The notes beneath the pieces were generated by a model. It ran no database searches, had not been told where the DNA came from, and saw only the letters and a list, made by a program, of their open reading frames with translations. The position numbers and the translations under genes are program-made. Shown here in pieces: positions 6,399 through 7,611 of a stretch of 7,611 bases of DNA. Positions within the stretch are counted from its first letter, which is position 1. The number at the start of each line of letters is the position of its first letter. Source of the stretch: Candidatus Rokuibacteriota bacterium (GTDB lineage Bacteria; Methylomirabilota; Methylomirabilia; Rokubacteriales; JACPHL01); the NCBI GenBank assembly GCA_016188625.1, contig JACPHL010000095.1, positions 1 through 7,611 of the forward strand, in the 5' to 3' direction.

Positions 6399-7342
6399 GG
6401 CAGGTTCTTGACGCGCGCCGCCATCGTCCGGACATCCCGGTAGTAGCCCTCGTCGAGAGAGACGAAGCGGTCGATCGCCAGGTCGGCGAGGATCCGTTTC
6501 GCCTTCGGGTCCCGGTCCATCTCGAGGAAGACCTGGCGGAGCTGCTCACGAAGCGACGGGTCGATGCGGGGGTGGACCACCACCGGCGGGTTCCCCCACG
6601 GCGGGGACTTCCCGATGACCTTGAGGCGCCGGCCCAGCTCGGGGGACTGGAGGACCATGAACTCATAGACCAGGCTGTCCACCGCGCCGCCGTCCACGAG
6701 CCGGTCCGCCACCGCCCGCACGGTGTTGTCGTGGCTGTAGGTGAACACCGTGCGCGCGAAGTAGGTCTCCGGGCGCTCACCGCGCCGGGCCAACAGGTAG
6801 GCGGGATAGAGCCAGCCGGAGCTGGAGAGCGGATCGGAGAAGGCGAAGGTCTTGCGGCGAAGGTCGTCCAGGGACCGGGCCTGGCTCTCCGCCGGGACGA
6901 TCAGGAGGGAGTGATAGGTCACCCGTCCCATCACCTGAGGCACCACCAGGATCTGCATCCCGAAGTCCCGCTGTCCCAGGATGTAGGCGTAGTCGCAGAC
7001 GAAGGCCACGTCGGCGTGCCCGTTCCGGACCAGGTCGTTGATCTCGCTGTAGGTCGGGCGCTGGAGAAACTCCACCGGCCGGTCCAGCCGCTCGGCCAGG
7101 TAATCCAGCAGGGGGGTATAGAGCCGGAAACTCTCCCGCGGGGAGATGACCGGGGCGACGGCGATGCGCACGGGGGCCTTCACCGGGCGGTCCGGCCGCC
7201 GGACGGTCTCCGTCACCTCGGAGGTCAGCTTGAGCCTCTGGGGGGTCGGCGCATCGCCGCATCCGGCGAAGGCGGCCAGCACCGGGACGGCCACCCCCGC
7301 CAGCACCGCGGTGCGCGCCCGGGAACCCCATCCCCGCCTCAT
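6395..7342 (-). CDS. PhnD-like periplasmic substrate-binding lipoprotein, probable ligand sensor for the kinase
   Basis: A 315-residue protein from the ATG at 7342. An Arg-rich n-region and a hydrophobic stretch (about 12-25) lead to a lipobox-like FAGC with Cys28; Phe at -3 is not ideal. The rest matches the phosphate/phosphonate-binding (PhnD, Phosphonate-bd) family: AVAPVISPRESF (61-72), AFVCDYAY (113-120), TFAFSDP with a Ser-rich turn (165-175), SHDNTVRAV (203-211), DSLVYE (222-227) and SPPWGNPPVV (246-255). The mature domain has one cysteine besides the lipidated one, Cys116. No ABC permease or ATPase gene is present, and the stop overlaps the kinase start, so a sensing role is favoured over uptake. 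Related examples are AioX/ArxX, which are separate proteins, and the PhnD-like N-terminus of TtrS. The ATG at 7342 is preferred to a GTG at 7393, which would put 17 extra residues before the signal peptide. The ligand is unknown. Confidence 0.93.
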   Translation of the reverse strand: MRRGWGSRARTAVLAGVAVPVLAAFAGCGDAPTPQRLKLTSEVTETVRRPDRPVKAPVRIAVAPVISPRESFRLYTPLLDYLAERLDRPVEFLQRPTYSEINDLVRNGHADVAFVCDYAYILGQRDFGMQILVVPQVMGRVTYHSLLIVPAESQARSLDDLRRKTFAFSDPLSSSGWLYPAYLLARRGERPETYFARTVFTYSHDNTVRAVADRLVDGGAVDSLVYEFMVLQSPELGRRLKVIGKSPPWGNPPVVVHPRIDPSLREQLRQVFLEMDRDPKAKRILADLAIDRFVSLDEGYYRDVRTMAARVKNLP

Positions 7343-7351
7343 GCCCCACCA

Positions 7352-7357
7352 CCTCCC
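7352..7357 (-). promoter_or_regulatory. Shine-Dalgarno that sets the start of the PhnD-like gene
   Basis: GGGAGG lies 9 nt upstream of the ATG at 7342, so this ATG rather than the upstream in-frame GTG (7393) is taken as the start. The resulting protein begins directly with a normal lipoprotein signal sequence. Confidence 0.7.
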
Positions 7358-7367
7358 GTGAGGACCA

Positions 7368-7611
7368 TCAACTCCAGTGCCGTCCCCCCTCACCGGGCTG
7401 GAGGCCGCGGCCCGCCCCTGTCGGCTGCCGGGGACCCGGAGAGGCCGGCCGGCGAGGGCGAAGGACCAGGGCCAGGAGCATCCGGAAGATCTCCTCGTAG
7501 GGGTAGCTCCCCGTCAGCAAGCCCCAGAGGATGCGCCCCTGGGCCTCCTCCCTGCTGGCGTCCCCCCGCTCCGCGGCGACCAGGATCGTACCCGGGGCCG
7601 TCAGGAACCGC
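7368..7611 (-). CDS. C-terminal 80 residues of an unrecognised protein (gene enters from the right edge)
   Basis: The minus-strand frame starting at 7610 is open to a TGA at 7370-7368. The first 50 codons nearly all end in G or C, as expected of a real gene in this GC range. They encode an amphipathic, helix-like segment with GDASREEAQGRILWGLL and GSYPYEEIFRMLLALVL. The last 30 residues are rich in Pro, Gly and Arg and look disordered. I do not recognise the family. The stop lies 25 nt before the PhnD-like ATG, with that gene's Shine-Dalgarno in between, so it is probably the preceding cistron of the same operon. One alternative frame is also open to a stop at 7393-7391, but its Gly/Pro/Ala-rich product looks like a shadow. 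A respiratory-enzyme accessory protein would fit the neighbourhood, but nothing in the sequence proves it. Confidence 0.55.
   Translation of the reverse strand, partial: RFLTAPGTILVAAERGDASREEAQGRILWGLLTGSYPYEEIFRMLLALVLRPRRPASPGPRQPTGAGRGLQPGEGGRHWS

Noticed and set aside
6395-7342. Phosphonate ABC-transporter binding protein (phnD) for uptake
   Set aside because: No permease or ATPase gene is present, and the gene is translationally coupled to a histidine kinase, so a sensor role is better supported. A transporter to the right of the window cannot be excluded.
6395-7393. GTG start at 7393 for the PhnD-like protein
   Set aside because: It adds 17 residues before a lipoprotein signal that starts naturally at the ATG at 7342, which has a GGGAGG at good spacing.
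1-7611. CRISPR arrays, tRNA or rRNA genes, insertion sequences
   Set aside because: No spaced direct repeats, cloverleaf-like segments, transposase motifs or terminal inverted repeats were seen. Nearly all of the window is protein-coding.

Overview
This is a high-GC window (roughly two thirds G+C by eye). Every credible gene lies on the minus strand, so transcription runs from high to low coordinates. The gene types point to a Gram-negative-type bacterium with an anaerobic or facultative respiratory lifestyle: a lipoprotein, a Tat-exported molybdoenzyme, a NrfD-type quinone-linked membrane subunit and a NarL-type two-component system. I cannot assign a lineage from the sequence alone.

Layout in transcription order. 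(1) 7611-7368: the 3' end of an unrecognised CDS that enters the window from the right. (2) 7342-6395: a PhnD-like periplasmic binding lipoprotein. (3) 6398-4611: a membrane histidine kinase with an extracytoplasmic sensor region, HAMP, GAF, HisKA_3 and HATPase modules. (4) 4614-3961: a NarL/FixJ-type response regulator. Genes 2-3 and 3-4 are joined by 4-base ATGA stop/start overlaps. (5) 3960-3788: a 173-bp regulatory gap with small hairpins and an A/T-rich inverted repeat. (6) 3787-1361: a Tat-exported molybdopterin oxidoreductase catalytic subunit. (7) 1360-1300: a short spacer holding a strong intercistronic hairpin. (8) 1299-613: a ferredoxin-like subunit with sixteen cysteines for four [4Fe-4S] clusters. 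(9) 609 to the left edge: the N-terminal half of a NrfD/PsrC-type membrane subunit.

Interpretation. Genes 6, 8 and 9 form a complete A-B-C complex iron-sulfur molybdoenzyme (CISM) of the PsrABC/PhsABC/ArrA-ArxA/TtrABC type. It would exchange electrons between the quinone pool and a substrate outside the cytoplasm. Genes 2-4 look like its dedicated sensor. Known systems pair PhnD-like binding proteins with kinases next to such enzymes: TtrS carries a fused PhnD-like domain and detects tetrathionate, while AioX and ArxX are separate PhnD-like proteins that serve arsenite-responsive kinases. Here the binding protein is separate, as in AioX/ArxX, but the response regulator is NarL-type, as in TtrR. 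The substrate cannot be read from the sequence. The most interesting hypothesis is an inducible respiratory oxidoreductase for a sulfur, arsenic or related oxyanion with an unusual sensor arrangement.
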